A stretch of 64,000 bases of DNA from Protula sp. h YS-2021 (Eukaryota; Annelida; Polychaeta; Sabellida; Serpulidae). Positions 1 through 28,860 of this stretch are shown here, piece after piece. The stretch covers positions 1,804,765-1,868,764 of the forward strand of contig OX457031.1 in assembly GCA_949752745.1 (NCBI GenBank), in the 5' to 3' direction. The position numbers and the translations under genes are program-made. Position 1 is the stretch's first letter. The number at the start of each line of letters is the position of its first letter. Below the pieces are notes generated by a model that was given only the letters and a program-made list of their open reading frames with translations, was not told the origin of the DNA and did no database searches.

Positions 1-56
1 TGTTTGATTGTTTGTTTTTAGTTTATTTGATCGTTTGTTTTTTTGTTTGTTAACAG

Positions 57-17053
<16,997 letters not shown>

Positions 17054-17538
17054 GAATCTCCTTTCACCGTTGAATACAGAACATATACATGCACAATTTC
17101 TCGAATACTGCAATTTTTTGACACTATATTTGCATATTTTTATGCATTTACATGTTTTTATATTTACGTATTATTATGATATATAATATAACGTAATATC
17201 ATATATATTTACTAACTTTGTAGATAACATTAGGAACGGACCACTTTAGTGATATTCCAACGATAGATATGTTTCTGAGTTTTTATTCCAAATTGATCTG
17301 GATCAGAGAACTGATTTTCCCTTTACGCAAAAATGGAAACAAATACATTCAACTGAAAACAACCATAGATTAACACAATATTACAATTAACTACAATAGC
17401 CCTATTTTCCTAAGTTTCAGTCTCTATGTCGGTAGAAACATGTTTGTTTTATATTTGCTCAAATTAGCCACAAATTTAAACAAAACATGAAATATTTGTC
17501 GTGTTCTCATAAATAGCAGGATGTTCTGATGTTTGAAC

Positions 17539-17544
17539 AATAAA
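17539..17544 (+). terminator. Candidate DUOX polyadenylation signal AATAAA
   Basis: AATAAA lies 486 bases after the DUOX stop codon and before the next gene on the same strand. No nearer AATAAA was seen between 17054 and here. The 17054-17919 interval otherwise holds AT-rich 3' UTR and intergenic sequence and no recognisable exon. Confidence 0.4.
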
Positions 17545-17919
17545 AGTAGTTAATCGATCGCGTTCAAAACAAAATGTTCTCCCGTAAAGTGTTTTTTCTT
17601 AAAGGTAAGTACAGAATGGTGAGCTCCTTTTTGTTAATCAATAATAATAAGATCGTGACACCAGTCATTCAAGAGCATGACTTTCAATCAATTATCTCTT
17701 TTACTTAACAATTTGTTGTCAATTTCTTTGAATGGAGATTTGATGCATTACTGACAAATATATTGATAGATTATTGATATATATATATATTGAACAAAGA
17801 CAAGGTTTTTTTGTTCTGACAAAAGCGAGAGCGACAAGAGCTAAGCAAAGGCGACTTATTCATGATTTCTAAACATGAAAGAATTCAGTAGAAATAATAT
17901 ATGAATAGAAAATGATAGT

Positions 17920-19179
17920 ATGTTTATACCGTATTTGACAAAAGACAGCGATATGGATAAGATTCGGTTCGTAGTATTTCGCAGACTTTTACTACTTTTT
18001 ATTATTTTATGTATTCTGTATTACTCGACCTCAAATTTGATGACGGCATTACAGCGGGATAACAATATCCGGCCGGACAGACAAGACCAGCCCAAACTTG
18101 ACGTAAGTGACATCACAATAGACGTGGTAATGATCGCAACAGGACGAAGTTATACGAAACAAGCATGTACTCTAATGAAGTCCATTGTCATGTTCTCAAC
18201 TGTAAAAATAAATTTCCATATTATAACAGACAATACATCACGCCCTACCTTCGTATCAAGGACACAGGATATGACGTCAGATTTGCGCGAAATATTTAAC
18301 ATTTATTTTTATGATTTAGAAGAAAGTTATACAAAAGTCTTACATCCATATGGAATAGACATAGATAAGTTTGCTGATTTTGGTCCAAAAGGAGCAATGA
18401 TAAAATTAGTACTTTCACAGGTATTATCTAATATTAAACGGATACTTCTAATTGATACTGATGTTATACTTTTTGGGGATATAAGTACCCTGTGGAATGA
18501 ATTCCACAAGTTTGGACACAGTCATATAATGGGTATGACTCAAGAAGGATACACTTACTTGAAACGGACGAATGTACAACCGTTTTATGGTAAATACGGC
18601 CTTAATTTTGGAATTGTTCTGATTGATTTAGAAAGAACGAATCAAGCGAAATTTGAGCAGGTCATGGTGGACTATTTTCAACATAATTCAAGCGTAGTAA
18701 TATCTCATCATGATCAGGGTCTTCTAAATATATATTTCCACGAACACCCACAGCAACTCTACGAAGTTCCATGCCATTTAATGTTCCATGGAGATATCGA
18801 CGGTTGCAGCTACATCAACCAATCACTGTTTCGCAATTGCGACACAGCCCTTAGCAACGGCGTTCTCTTGCTGCATGGAACCACAGGGCGTTTCCATAGC
18901 AACCGTGACGTTTCAAAGACCCAGCATAAGCACGCAGAGGGATATGTCCTTGATCCGGGATTACAACTTGAATACGTTCACTTAGCTAGCTTGTTTGAAG
19001 AAATAGATACATTACGGACCACAACCAAATCTTTTTGGATCGACGTGTTTTCTTCTTTTCAAACAATGAGAAATAATTACTGCAGTCGTGAAATCTGCCC
19101 TAAATGTGCATCAGCTTCTCAGCTTTTCAAAATATTGAAAGAAAGTATTGATCGAAGAATTACGAGTTTAAACACCTGA
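17920..19179 (+). CDS. GT8-type glycosyltransferase, intronless, type II membrane protein
   Basis: A 419-residue single-exon protein. A short cytosolic tail and hydrophobic anchor (about residues 17-38, VVFRRLLLLFIILCILYY) predict a Golgi/ER type II enzyme. The catalytic domain starts near residue 66. It has an LLIDTDVILFGDISTLW segment whose DTD (179-181) is the metal-binding DXD, the acceptor-side block NFGIVLIDLERT, HHDQGLLNIYF, and LLLHGTTGRFH, whose His would be the further metal ligand. This order is that of family GT8 (glucoside/xyloside xylosyltransferases, LARGE); the donor sugar cannot be read from sequence. The start at 17920 follows a stop; the Met at 17950 is an alternative that keeps the anchor. 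A diverged duplicate lies 6 kb downstream. Absence of introns next to an intron-rich gene suggests a retrogene or an intronless family. Confidence 0.85.
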   Translation: MFIPYLTKDSDMDKIRFVVFRRLLLLFIILCILYYSTSNLMTALQRDNNIRPDRQDQPKLDVSDITIDVVMIATGRSYTKQACTLMKSIVMFSTVKINFHIITDNTSRPTFVSRTQDMTSDLREIFNIYFYDLEESYTKVLHPYGIDIDKFADFGPKGAMIKLVLSQVLSNIKRILLIDTDVILFGDISTLWNEFHKFGHSHIMGMTQEGYTYLKRTNVQPFYGKYGLNFGIVLIDLERTNQAKFEQVMVDYFQHNSSVVISHHDQGLLNIYFHEHPQQLYEVPCHLMFHGDIDGCSYINQSLFRNCDTALSNGVLLLHGTTGRFHSNRDVSKTQHKHAEGYVLDPGLQLEYVHLASLFEEIDTLRTTTKSFWIDVFSSFQTMRNNYCSREICPKCASASQLFKILKESIDRRITSLNT

Positions 19180-19196
19180 AAATGAATACGTTTATC

Positions 19197-19202
19197 AATA
19201 AA
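19197..19202 (+). terminator. AATAAA polyadenylation signal of the GT8 gene
   Basis: AATAAA starts 17 bases after the TGA at 19177-19179, which implies a very short 3' UTR. Confidence 0.45.
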
Positions 19203-19350
19203 GAATGCCGATTTTTACAGTTAAGACCAATAATCATTTTCTTGACATCAAGAATACATCAAATTGGTTATATATGGTCCGCCATTACACAACTTCCAAT
19301 GAGAGGTTCACTACATTTTCGGTATGCGGTTTGCTTCAAGAACAAAAATG

Positions 19351-19468
<118 letters not shown>

Positions 19469-19519
19469 ACTCTGTGATATCTGTAGTTTATTACTGGAGA
19501 TACAAACTACAGCCATTTG

Positions 19520-20110
19520 CATAAGGTGAGGTGGAATCTCAAATGTCAAGTCCTTACTACGGGGATATGTCCACCTCAGGCATTTACTACGCAGATACTT
19601 CCCATTAGCCTTCGAAAGTTTCCTTGGCATATGGTTTTCCACTTTTCTTATAGTACAGTAATCACCTGTGCTTTGTTGCTTAGGAACTTGTCCCCGGACA
19701 CTACCATTTGACCCGATAATGCCCATAAGTGGTTGAAGGGATTGATATCTGACCAAAAGGACGGCCGCGGAAGAACCGTGACACCCTCAGCATAGAGATA
19801 ATCCGCAGTTTCGGCTGCTGATTGTGGGTGCGCGTTATCGTGTTGGAAGTTTTTTTTCATTAGCTCTTGGTGTTAATTTAAAAACGGCACGGTCTGGGTC
19901 ACCAAAACTTTCGTCCACATTTACAAGGCCTGTTTATATGCCACCAGTGATGTCTAGAGTCATTTTGTTGACGAAGCAGATTCCAGTTCATACCAATTCT
20001 GTACCATCACATAACAACGATACAATTTTTCCTCGTGCCTTCCACACGGGCTCGGGTCCACCAACACGATCAGTGCAGAATTGCAATTTGTCACCAAATA
20101 ACACTGAATT
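19520..20110 (-). pseudogene. Tc1/mariner transposase relic
   Basis: The reverse strand encodes FQHDNAHPQSAAETADYL, then VTVLPRPSFWSDINPFNHLW (19648-19860). This is the Tc1 pattern in which a catalytic Asp in DNA-x-PH is followed by W-x-S-D-x-NP-x-x-HLW. Further upstream on that strand (20090-19880) a broken frame reads FCTDRVGGPEPVWKARGK, matching the W-x-x-RG block, but it has at least two stops. Downstream (19640-19520) only traces remain. No intact ends were found. It is a dead copy that abuts the 22-bp array starting near 20100. Confidence 0.75.
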
Positions 20111-21245
20111 CCCCCTGAACAATGCTCAAATCGTCACTAAACAATACTGAATTTGTTGCCGAATAATACTGAAAACGTCACTGAACAATGCTAAATTGGT
20201 CACTAAACAATGCTAACTAACTTCGTCACTGAACAATGCTGAATTCGTCCCTGAACAATGCTGAATTCGTTGCCGAATAATACTGAAAACGTCACTGAGC
20301 AATGCTAAATTCGTCACTGAACAATGCTAACTAAATTCCTCACTGAACAATGCTGAATTCGTCACTGAACAATGCTGAATTCGTCCCTGAACAATGCTAA
20401 ATTCGTTACCGAATAATACTGAATTCAACACTGAACAATGCTGAATTCGTAAGCGAACAATGCTAAATTCGTCACTGAACAATGCTGAATTCGTCACTGA
20501 ACATGCTGAATTTGCCACTGAACAATGTTGAATTCGTCACTGAACAATGCTAAATTCATCAGTAAACAATGCTAAATTCGTCACTGAACAATGCTGAATT
20601 CCTCACTGAACAATGCTGAATTCGTGACGGAACAATACTGAATTTGTCACTGAACAATGCTGAATTCATTCCTGAGCAATGCTGAATTCGTCACTGAACA
20701 ATGCTGAATTCGTCAGGATATAATACTGAATTTGTCACTGAACAATGCTGAATTCATCCCTGAGCAATGCTGAATTCGTCACTGAACATTGCGGAATTCG
20801 TTACCGAATAATACTGAATTCGTCACTGAACAAAATTCGTCACTGAACAATACTGAATTTTTCACTGAACATACTGAATTTGTTACTGAACAATGCTGAA
20901 TTCATCACTGAACAATGCTAAGTTCGTCAGTAAACAATGCTAAATTCGTCACTGAACACTGCTGAATTCGTCACTGAATAATTCTGAATTTGTCACTAAG
21001 CAATACTGAATTCATCCCTGAGCAATGCTGAATTCGTCACTGAACATTGCGGAATTCGTTACCGAATAATACTGAATTCGTCACTGAACAAAATTCGTCA
21101 CTGAACAATACTGAATTTGTCACAGAGCAATGTTGAATTCGTCGCTGAATAGTGCTGAATTTGTCACTGAAAAATACTGAATTCCACACTGAACTATATG
21201 GATTCGCCACTAAGAAATGCCTAAATCGTCGCTAAAAATACTCAA
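20100..21245. repeat. 22-bp minisatellite, about 50 units
   Basis: Units of GAATTCGTCACTGAACAATG plus CT, with point changes and a few shortened copies. Some larger blocks recur (for example TTGCGGAATTCGTTACCG near 20790 and 21048), which points to segmental amplification. Confidence 0.95.
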
Positions 21246-21659
21246 TTCCATTGCAGTTGAGTTCAGTTTTAAGGCTCTGTGTCCAAAACAATTTAGATAT
21301 GTAAATTTCGATGTTTAAATGAAGAAATGGTTCAAATGGTTGTTGTTATAAACGGATGACCTCTGGGACGTTCGGTTCTCTTCTGTATAAACAGAAAATG
21401 GATGGATTTTTTAAAAGTAGTTCCGCTTTTTCGATGAGTAGTATTTTCGCGGAATCTCCAGAATGTCAGAGAACAGTCGTGGAGGACAGTTGTTGACCAG
21501 GAACGGTCGAAAATTTAAATTTTTCTTGCAATGAAAAATATCTTAAATGTCAATGAAAACTATGTGTAAAATTATCGCCAAAAGAACTATCTGGGGATTT
21601 AAACGTTTGTTGATATTTTCCTCACGCCCCCCCCCCCACCCACACCACATATAGATTCT

Positions 21660-22045
21660 ACCTCTGAAACAAGACCACTTTCCTGAGTCTCGTTCCAATT
21701 TACTCCCTTCGTATTTGACCTTGGACATAAGACCACCTCGGAATTAAGACCACTCCGTAAATAAGACCAAGCTGGAGTAAAGACCCAATCTCAGAATAAA
21801 GAGCAACCGTGAAATAAGACCCAGTAGGAATTAAGACCACTATGCAAATAAGACGACCTCGGAATTAAGACCATTCTGTTCTGGAAATAAGACCACATCG
21901 GAATTAAGACCACTTCCGGAAATAAGACCACGGTTTTGTAAGTCCCGTTTCATTCAGCTCGGAAAAAAAATGAGACCATTCCAGAATTAAGACCACTTTA
22001 GACCAGTTCCAAAGGCGGTCTTATTTCCGAGGTTTTGAAGTAAAT
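21660..22045. repeat. ATAAGACCAC minisatellite with inverted tail
   Basis: About twelve units of GGAATTAAGACCACTTC and GGAAATAAGACCAC type, ending with an inverted unit GGCGGTCTTATTTCCGAGG near 22012. The left flank TCTCGTTCCAATTTACTCCC resembles the right flank of the 8.5-kb array. Confidence 0.8.
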
Positions 22046-22199
22046 GGGATGGACGATTATGTTTCTGCCGTGTTTATGGTCTCCTCGATATTGATTAGGT
22101 AATTGATTTTCACTTCACGCAAAATGTAAACAAATACATTAATTACTTTAACTTGATATAACAGCTGAAAGCAGTCATTGATTAACGGAATATCATAAG

Positions 22200-22800
22200 G
22201 AAGTACAGTCCCCACCCCCCACCCCCCATCCCCAGCTCTCCACCTCACCCCCTTCTACTCCCCCTCCCCCCCATCCCACCTTCCAAGCCACACAGATGCG
22301 TTTATTTATTCCATCTTACAAATATATCGTTGGTTCTGAGTAAGAACTACAACGTTCACAGTGAACCACACACTCCCCCCTTCACCATCTATATTTCCCC
22401 AATTCTCAACACCCCCTCCCCCACCCCCACCCCACCCCTCAACCGGCCCCGCCCCACTTCACCACAGCCCTCGTGCAATTTATTTTCCGTTCAAATATTA
22501 TATCACTGGTTGTGAATAAGAGAGCAAAAGGGTAATTTCCGCCGCTCCCCTCCGCCCCCACCCCCGCCCGTCCGCCCTGGCGCGAAGTTTGCGCAAATGC
22601 AAAAAGTACGGAAGACCAGTAGGCTTCGTTATCACATTCTGGTGCAGAAGAAAACTGGAGTCCTGTTTTAACCATTGTTTTTTTTTTTTTTTGTTTTGTT
22701 TTTTGTTTTTTTTTTTTTTGTTTTGTTGTTTTGTTTGTTTTTTTTTTTTGTTTTTTTGTTTTTTTTGTTACTTGTTTGAAAAATAGCCGCTCCGTGTATG
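22200..22800. repeat. C-rich low-complexity block and poly(T) tract
   Basis: CCCCACCCC and CCCTCCCC runs at about 22208-22460 and 22540-22575, then an interrupted T tract at about 22678-22770. No exon visible. Confidence 0.8.
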
Positions 22801-23269
22801 AACGGTTTTGCTGTGATTTCAATCGTGTTACCACATGACACAAACTCTGCTTCCGGTTACACACAAACACAACGAAACTTCTGAAAAAAATCAGGGATTC
22901 AATTTTCGCGAAAAAGTCTTCCAATTTCTTGCGAAGAACTAAAATACTTCCACGCAGAAAGCCGCGAAAACATATGAGGCTTCAGGTCCATAATAAAAAA
23001 AATCGAGAGTGTGTAACTTTAAATTCTGGGGCCAGTGTGGTCAGGGGAGTAGCACAGACAAAATGACAGACCAGTAAGAGAAAAAAAGGTCCGAAAGATT
23101 GGCCTCGTACAACTTCAGTATACTCTTTAGAAGTCTTGACCCGCCACGCGTTAATAATGACCAAAGGATATTGATTGCATTGCACCGACAACACCAGTCA
23201 TTGAGAAGGTCGATCTGGAGTAAGTTTAATCAATTGTTTATTCTGCAAACCCGTTCATGGTCTAGTCCC

Positions 23270-23640
23270 AGTGAAGGAGGCGGGGGGGGGGGGGCACTTG
23301 GTGTCATATGTGTAACTATGCGTGTGCAAAAAAAAACAAAAAAAAAAAAACGCGCGGAGAAATTTTGAGGTCAGACGTGGTCAGCGCGGAGTGCCAATTT
23401 CGTTAAAAAAAGTAGGGGGGGGGGGTATTTTCATTTAGTACTCCGTATTAAACCACAAATAAGGGGGGGGGGGTCTTTTAGAAATGTAATATGCAATTGG
23501 TTAAGAAAGGGGGCATTATTTATAGCTTAGCACTCCGCGTTTAGGGTTCGTTTAAAATGTCATGGACATGAATGGTAACCAGTCTCTACCTGAGTGCTCC
23601 CCCCCCCCCCCGCTCTCGTGGGAGTCTATAACCAGTCTCT
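23270..23640. repeat. Dispersed repeat family B, copy 1
   Basis: Shares with 46690-46990 and 55255-55870 a series of blocks: a G-rich start, ATATGTGTAACTATGCGTGT, an A-rich stretch, AGACGTGGTCAGCGCGGAGT, GCCAATTTCGTTAAA, G runs, then CACTCCGCGTTTAGG. Noncoding. Confidence 0.75.
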
Positions 23641-23929
23641 ACCCTGAGTGCCCCCCCCCTCCTCCCCGCTCTCGTGTTAGTCTAGTTTTATGAAGGAAGA
23701 GAGATTGATAGATTATTGATAAATATTGAACAAAGACAAGTAACTTCTCTCAACATAATTAGCAGTTGATTCAATGTGCCAAGTGCTGAGAAACAAAGAC
23801 TTACTCAAGATCTGTTTAAACGTGAAAAGATTCTGTCTAAACGTAAGACGAATTGGTATTGACGTTGCGTTCTAAACAGCATTACAGAATTATCGGATAG
23901 CACTATGCACAAGCTTGATTTTCAAAGCA

Positions 23930-25157
23930 CAATATTCACCTTGCGGAACAACGTTTATTTTGGTAGAATTTTACTCATTTTTATCGTCTTTGGTGTACAC
24001 TCTATTACATGACTCTAGAATTGATGACATCACGAAAGCTCGAGGATGAGAGATGGGTGGATAGGCGAAGACAGGCTAAACTTGCCGTAAGTGACGTCAC
24101 GATTGATGTGGCTATTATCGCGACAGGATCAAGCTATACGAAACAAGCATGCACACTCATCAAATCCATTGTTATGTTTTCAACAGTTAAAATTAACTTC
24201 CATATTATAACAGACAATACATCTCGTCTGTCATCGTGTCAAGGTCACAGGAAATGACGTCAGATTTGCGCATAATATTTAACCTTTATTTTTATGATTT
24301 AAATGAAAGTTTACAAAAAAGCTTTACATCCATATGGAATGGACATGAACAAATTTGCTGATTTGGTGCAAAAGGGGTAATGATAAAAGTAGTACTTTCA
24401 CAAGTCATACCTAACATTAAACGAGTACTTCTAATTGACACTGACGTTATACTTCTTGGGGATATAAGTACACTTTGGAATGAATTTCACAAATTTAGAC
24501 GCAGACACATAATGGGCATGATTCAAGAAGGATTATACATACCTAAAACGGAACGAATGTGCAACCGTTTTATGGTAAATACGGAGCTAATTTTGGAATA
24601 GCTCTGATTGACATAGAAAGAACCAATCAGGTAAATTTTGTACAAAGCATGGTGTACTATTTTCAGCGCAATTCAAGCGTAATAATTTCTCATCATGATC
24701 AGGGTTTTATAAATTTATATTTCCACGAGCATCCACAGGAACTCTACGAAGTTCCATGCAATCTAATGTTCCATGGCGATATCGACGGCTGCAGCTTACG
24801 TCAACCAATCACTGTTTCGCAATTGTGACGCAGCGCTTAGCAACGGCGTTCTCTTACTACACGGCACCACAGGGCGTTTCCATAGCAACCGTGATGTCAC
24901 AATGACACAGCATAAACACGCGGAAGGATATGTCCTTGACCCTGGATTACAACTTGAATACGTTTATTTAGCGAATTTATTTGAACAAATACACACATTA
25001 CGGACCCACAACCAAATCTTTTTGGATCGATGTGTTTTCTTCTTTTCAAACGAAGAGAAATAAGTACTGTAGTCGTGAAATCTGCCCTAAATGTGCATCT
25101 GCTTCTCAGCTTCTCAAAATATTTCAAGAAAATATTGATCGAAGGGTTTCGAGATAG
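23930..25157 (+). pseudogene. Frameshifted duplicate of the GT8 glycosyltransferase
   Basis: Aligns along its length to the gene at 17920-19179. Recognisable pieces in successive frames include ATGSSYTKQACTLIKSIVMF, LLIDTDVILLGDISTLWNEF, FGIALIDIERTNQ, SHHDQGFINLYFHEHP and LLLHGTTGRFHSNRDV. At least five small indels break the frame: near 24236, 24312, 24364, 24530, 24795 and 25008 by comparison with the intact copy. Similarity extends upstream (the GATTATTGA and GAACAAAGACAAG stretch at 23705-23740 matches 17772-17805), so the duplication was genomic and included the promoter region. The DXD and downstream His are preserved, so the decay is probably recent; assembly error is a less likely alternative. 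Confidence 0.85.
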
Positions 25158-25381
25158 AACACCTAAAATATACTGTATTATTATTATTATTATTATTAAT
25201 ATTAATATTAATATTATTATTATTATTAAATGTTTCAAGGAATGCAACTAATGTCCATGATGGTCAGGGGGATAGGCTGGAATTCACCAGTGTGTGGGGG
25301 AGGGGGGCGGGTTTGGTTGGAGGGTGGGGGGGGTTGGGTTGGAGGGGGGCGGTGTGTTAGATGAAGAGAAGTGAAATAAAA

Positions 25382-25581
25382 NNNNNNNNNNNNNNNNNNN
25401 NNNNNNNNNNNNNNNNNNNNNNNNNNNNNNNNNNNNNNNNNNNNNNNNNNNNNNNNNNNNNNNNNNNNNNNNNNNNNNNNNNNNNNNNNNNNNNNNNNNN
25501 NNNNNNNNNNNNNNNNNNNNNNNNNNNNNNNNNNNNNNNNNNNNNNNNNNNNNNNNNNNNNNNNNNNNNNNNNNNNNNNNN
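25382..25581. other. Assembly gap, 200 N
   Basis: Exactly 200 N, so a scaffold gap of nominal length. G-rich low-complexity sequence lies to its left and a poly(T) tract at 25660-25685 to its right. Confidence 0.99.
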
Positions 25582-26040
25582 TTCCGTTCAGATCCGGTTA
25601 CAAATAATTATTCAAAAAATGCGCCATTTTGGGAACACCCAGTGTGAACTTTTGTACTCTTTTTTTTTTTTTTTTTTTTTTTTTTGTATTTTCCAAGTCA
25701 CACACCAGGTTTTTGCTTTGTTTTTATTGTTTTTTTTTTCTTTTTTTAAATTTTAACCTTCTTGTGTTTAGGTCCCTATCTGTAAAAGTCTGCTTTGGAT
25801 TAAAGATTTTATATTTTAAAATGAAGATAGTGTTACCTACTTATGCACGCGTAGGATATTAGCCCCTCACTGCATGGAAACCGGAAGGAGGTCCTCGCTT
25901 TGACGTCACATGTACGTCACTTCCGCCAAGTATTCCTGGGAAAGGTAAACAAGAAAGAAACATGAATCAAACGCACAGCAGTGTATCTGGAACTGTTAGA
26001 ACACAACATACACCCTCTCCCCTCCTCTCATACCTCCACC

Positions 26041-26046
26041 CTCCAC

Positions 26047-26077
<31 letters not shown>

Positions 26078-26100
26078 GCGCGCACACACACATACACAAA
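26041..26100. repeat. Poly(C) and (CA)n tract
   Basis: A run of C, then CACACACA with a short CGCGCG. It is followed at 26115 and 26127 by two TGACGTCA sites. Confidence 0.85.
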
Positions 26101-26689
26101 CACTCAACTCAGTGTGACGTCAGCGGTGACGTCAGCTGGTTTAGGAAAAATCAAAGCATACCACGCAAGAAGGTGAATTAATAGAGGTATTCCCCCTCCC
26201 CTCTTAACCCCCACTCCCTTCCCCCACCCTACCCCTTCCGCTCAAAAAGTGAGCAGTGATATCAGGTAGATATAACAGTAACGCACTCGTACACAACAAA
26301 GCTCTCGTACGTAATAATGCACTCTTACGCAACAATGTGCAGTTGTGAAATATCCCTTCAAGACGAACAGTAGGATTTCGATGCTTTGATATCATTTTCA
26401 AATTATTTAAAAACATTTTTAAGATGCGTGACAACGTTTTTGGGGAACACTTTCAACCAGGTCTTTAAACTATAAAAAAGGCAATTGTTTCTTATTTGCC
26501 CTCGTGTTTTAATCTGGTTACTGAAAACCGTCGGAAATTAACCCCATCCCCCCGCAGATGCCAATTTTTGCAAAGTCAAGCTTGCGGTTTCAGTCCCGAG
26601 CATTTCTGCTTTTAAATTTTTTGCAGTCATAAGTTTTTAAATTTTCAATCCTGTCTTAATCTTTTTTAACTCTTGTTTAACTTTTTTAA

Positions 26690-26865
26690 AACTTTTATTC
26701 ATATTTTCCTCAAATGTTTTGGTCATAGTTTCCTTAAATTTTTGGTCTTAGTTTCCTCAAATTGTTGATCATATTTTTTTCAAATTTTTGGCCTTAATTT
26801 ACTCAAATTTTTGGTCACATTTTCTTCATATTTTTATCCATTTTCTTGCTCAAATATTTATGCCT
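26690..26865. repeat. ~29-bp AT-rich minisatellite
   Basis: About six degenerate units of TTTCCTCAAATTTTTGGTCA, just beyond the 3' end of the tachykinin gene. Noncoding. Confidence 0.75.
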
Positions 26866-26903
26866 GGTTTTTATTGCTCCTATTTCTACTCCTATTGTTG
26901 ATC

Positions 26904-28211
26904 CTATTCTCGGTATGACGTCATATATTTACCTCTGTTATTGTCCTGTGCCGCCAGCCGCACTGCCAGCTCGAGGAGCTCCGGATCAAAGTCACTGTAA
27001 TCCTCATAGATGACGTCACCGTAGCCATAATACGGATCCGTCATGGCATCATAATCGTTCCGGACTAATTCGTAATTTGGGGGGTACTGCGGCTCGAATA
27101 TATCCCTCCGCACGGCCCAACGATCGTTGGGAATATATTGATCTGGATATATAAACCTGGGTACCATGTCACTATTTCCGCGTTTTCCGCGCACGCCAAA
27201 GAATGATCCGGCGTCTACGCGCTTTCCGTTCTGGTAGCGGAGAACGGGGCGCGTTTTGGGCCTCTTTAACATGTCGATCACTGAGCGCGCTTGACGCGAT
27301 TTCGGTTGCCCGCTAACGCTCTGCAGGTCATTTCCGTTTTTAGTAATTCTCGTTTTCGCTGCAGCAAAGTCCGCCGTTTGTCGTTCGCTTGCTGTTGTTG
27401 GATGCACAGCGATTGTGTCTATCTGCGTGTCTGTCTGTGAGGCTTTCTTTCCGCGCGCACCCACGAATGCGTTGAGTGGAATTCCTTTTTTTCCGCGCGC
27501 ACCAAAGAAAGCATTCGCGTTGAATCTTTTGAGCGTTCTGCGGAAGTCCTTTCTTTGTGATGGAGTGCCGTAAAACGTATTGAAATTCAACGAATCTTTT
27601 GCAATATCCTAAAAAAAACAGTACTATTTAATTATTATGCATGCCAAACTATAAAAAGGTTGTTTATTATTTGGAGACATATATCAGGATATAACTGCCC
27701 CGGACATAACGGCCCTGGACATACCGACCCCAGACAAAAAGGACACACAATTTGCAGATAAAACGGTCAGCTTATAAAATAGATTTCTTGCATGTCGACA
27801 TTTTAAGGATTTTCAAAATTATAACAAATATGTTTTAAGAGGTGACCGAAAGACTCAATGAGCGATGATTTTGAATTGCGTGACAGATGATCCTATTCAT
27901 TCAAATTATGACAAATATGTTTACTTATATAGCACTTCATTTCACATAAAAAAATTTTTTTTTAAACATATAATAACTTCTTTAAAAATCGCTCAGCACA
28001 ATTTGTCGATAGCTTTCTTATTTTGCGTTAAAAGTTTAAAATTTTAAATATTCAATCACAATGATTTTTGAAAACTTACCGCAACATGATTTTGATTGGC
28101 TGCATCAGTTGACCCAGTTTTGCCTACAATGGACGCTGCGCATGCGCAGTGGAGACACGTGACGAGGGCTATGAACCAATCAGCTACACCTGGTATTATC
28201 ATCTTCACCAT
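26904..28211 (-). CDS. TK: Tachykinin-related peptide precursor (prepro-tachykinin)
   Basis: Two coding exons on the reverse strand: 28211-28080 (44 codons) and 27608-26904, joined in phase 0 by a GT-AG intron. Exon 1 is a signal peptide (MVKMIIPGVADW, then FIALVTCLHCACAA); cleavage probably falls near residue 26. The precursor holds three dibasic-flanked, Gly-terminated peptides, so predicted products are FNANAFFGAR-amide (73-82), GIPLNAFVGAR-amide (86-96) and VDAGSFFGVR-amide (175-184). All fit the FX1GX2R-amide signature of protostome tachykinin-related peptides, brain-gut messengers acting on G-protein-coupled receptors. A long spacer and an acidic Tyr-rich C-terminal propeptide make up the rest. 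As read it is 278 residues. A possible donor (AGAG before GTAAAT, exon end 26933) could replace the last nine residues with a further exon I could not find. Spacer and tail are unlike any family I know. Confidence 0.9.
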
Positions 28212-28291
28212 TATCACAGTCTGGCTTTTTTGGGCGATTTTTTTTTCAGAAAAGATTAAACTCTCCCCTAAAATGAGGTCCTCGCTTTATT
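28080..28291 (-). CDS. TK: First coding exon of the tachykinin gene (signal peptide) with 5' UTR
   Basis: The coding part is 28211-28080, with donor GTAAGT at 28079-28074. On this strand an acceptor-like tract TTATCTTTCTGTTTTAG ends at 28292, so the exon probably starts at 28291 with about 80 nt of 5' UTR, implying an untranslated first exon further right. The exon has no counterpart among the longer open frames, because a longer + strand frame (28096-28308) overlaps it. Confidence 0.8.
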
Positions 28292-28629
28292 CTAAAACAG
28301 AAAGATAAACAATGGTTATATTTAAAAGTTACCCCTATTTTTCAGGACCAAACATTGAATTACAAAATTATTCTTGCACCGGAGTATTTAAGGAAAATGT
28401 TAAACTTCAGAGAAATTAGAGGAAAAGTGTCATTTTGAGAATAAAAGGTTGAAAAAAAAAAAAAAACTCCCCTGAACTTGCAACTGCTATTATAATCTAC
28501 GCTGAAATTTGAAATAGTGCTTAGTGACGTATTTTTGTGAACACAAATGCCCTGGAGGGGTCGTATATGTTTGAAAAGCATCACGCAATCTTTGCTCTGC
28601 CCGTAGCACATTTGAAATCAATTTTCAAA

Positions 28630-28860
28630 TACTCGTTGTTGTTCAACAGCCAACCTCCTGGGTGGTTCGTGTTGTTGTTGTTGTTCAACAGCCAACCTCT
28701 TCGGCAGTTCGGTCTATTGTGTATAACACCTTTTTACTCCACAGACCCACTGGTACTCATAAATAGAGCGGAACTACCTTTTAAAATATCCATCCGCTCT
28801 GTGTTTATACATAACAAATAGATCTCATCAGAGGTGAGCTGTTTTATAACGTATTTTTGT
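28630..28860. repeat. Dispersed repeat family A, copy 1
   Basis: Core blocks shared with 46190-46380, 46985-47200 and 60274-60410: CAGCCAACCTCT, GTGTATAACACCTTTTACTC, ACAGACCCACTGG, GGAACTAC then TTTTAAAATATC, CCGCTCTGTGTTTATAC, CAGAGGT and AGCTGTTTTATAAC. The first ~20 bases are doubled here (28640 and 28677). Direct repeats TATTTTTGTGAACACAAATG flank it at about 28529 and 28851. Confidence 0.8.

Noticed and set aside
20100..21245. Possible CRISPR-like array
   Set aside because: Units are contiguous with no unique spacers, in a eukaryotic genome; the same holds for the arrays at 38, 39.5, 45 and 50.7 kb.
28096..28308. 71-codon + strand open frame
   Set aside because: It overlaps the reverse-strand signal-peptide exon, which has a matching donor, phase and continuation into the tachykinin peptides.
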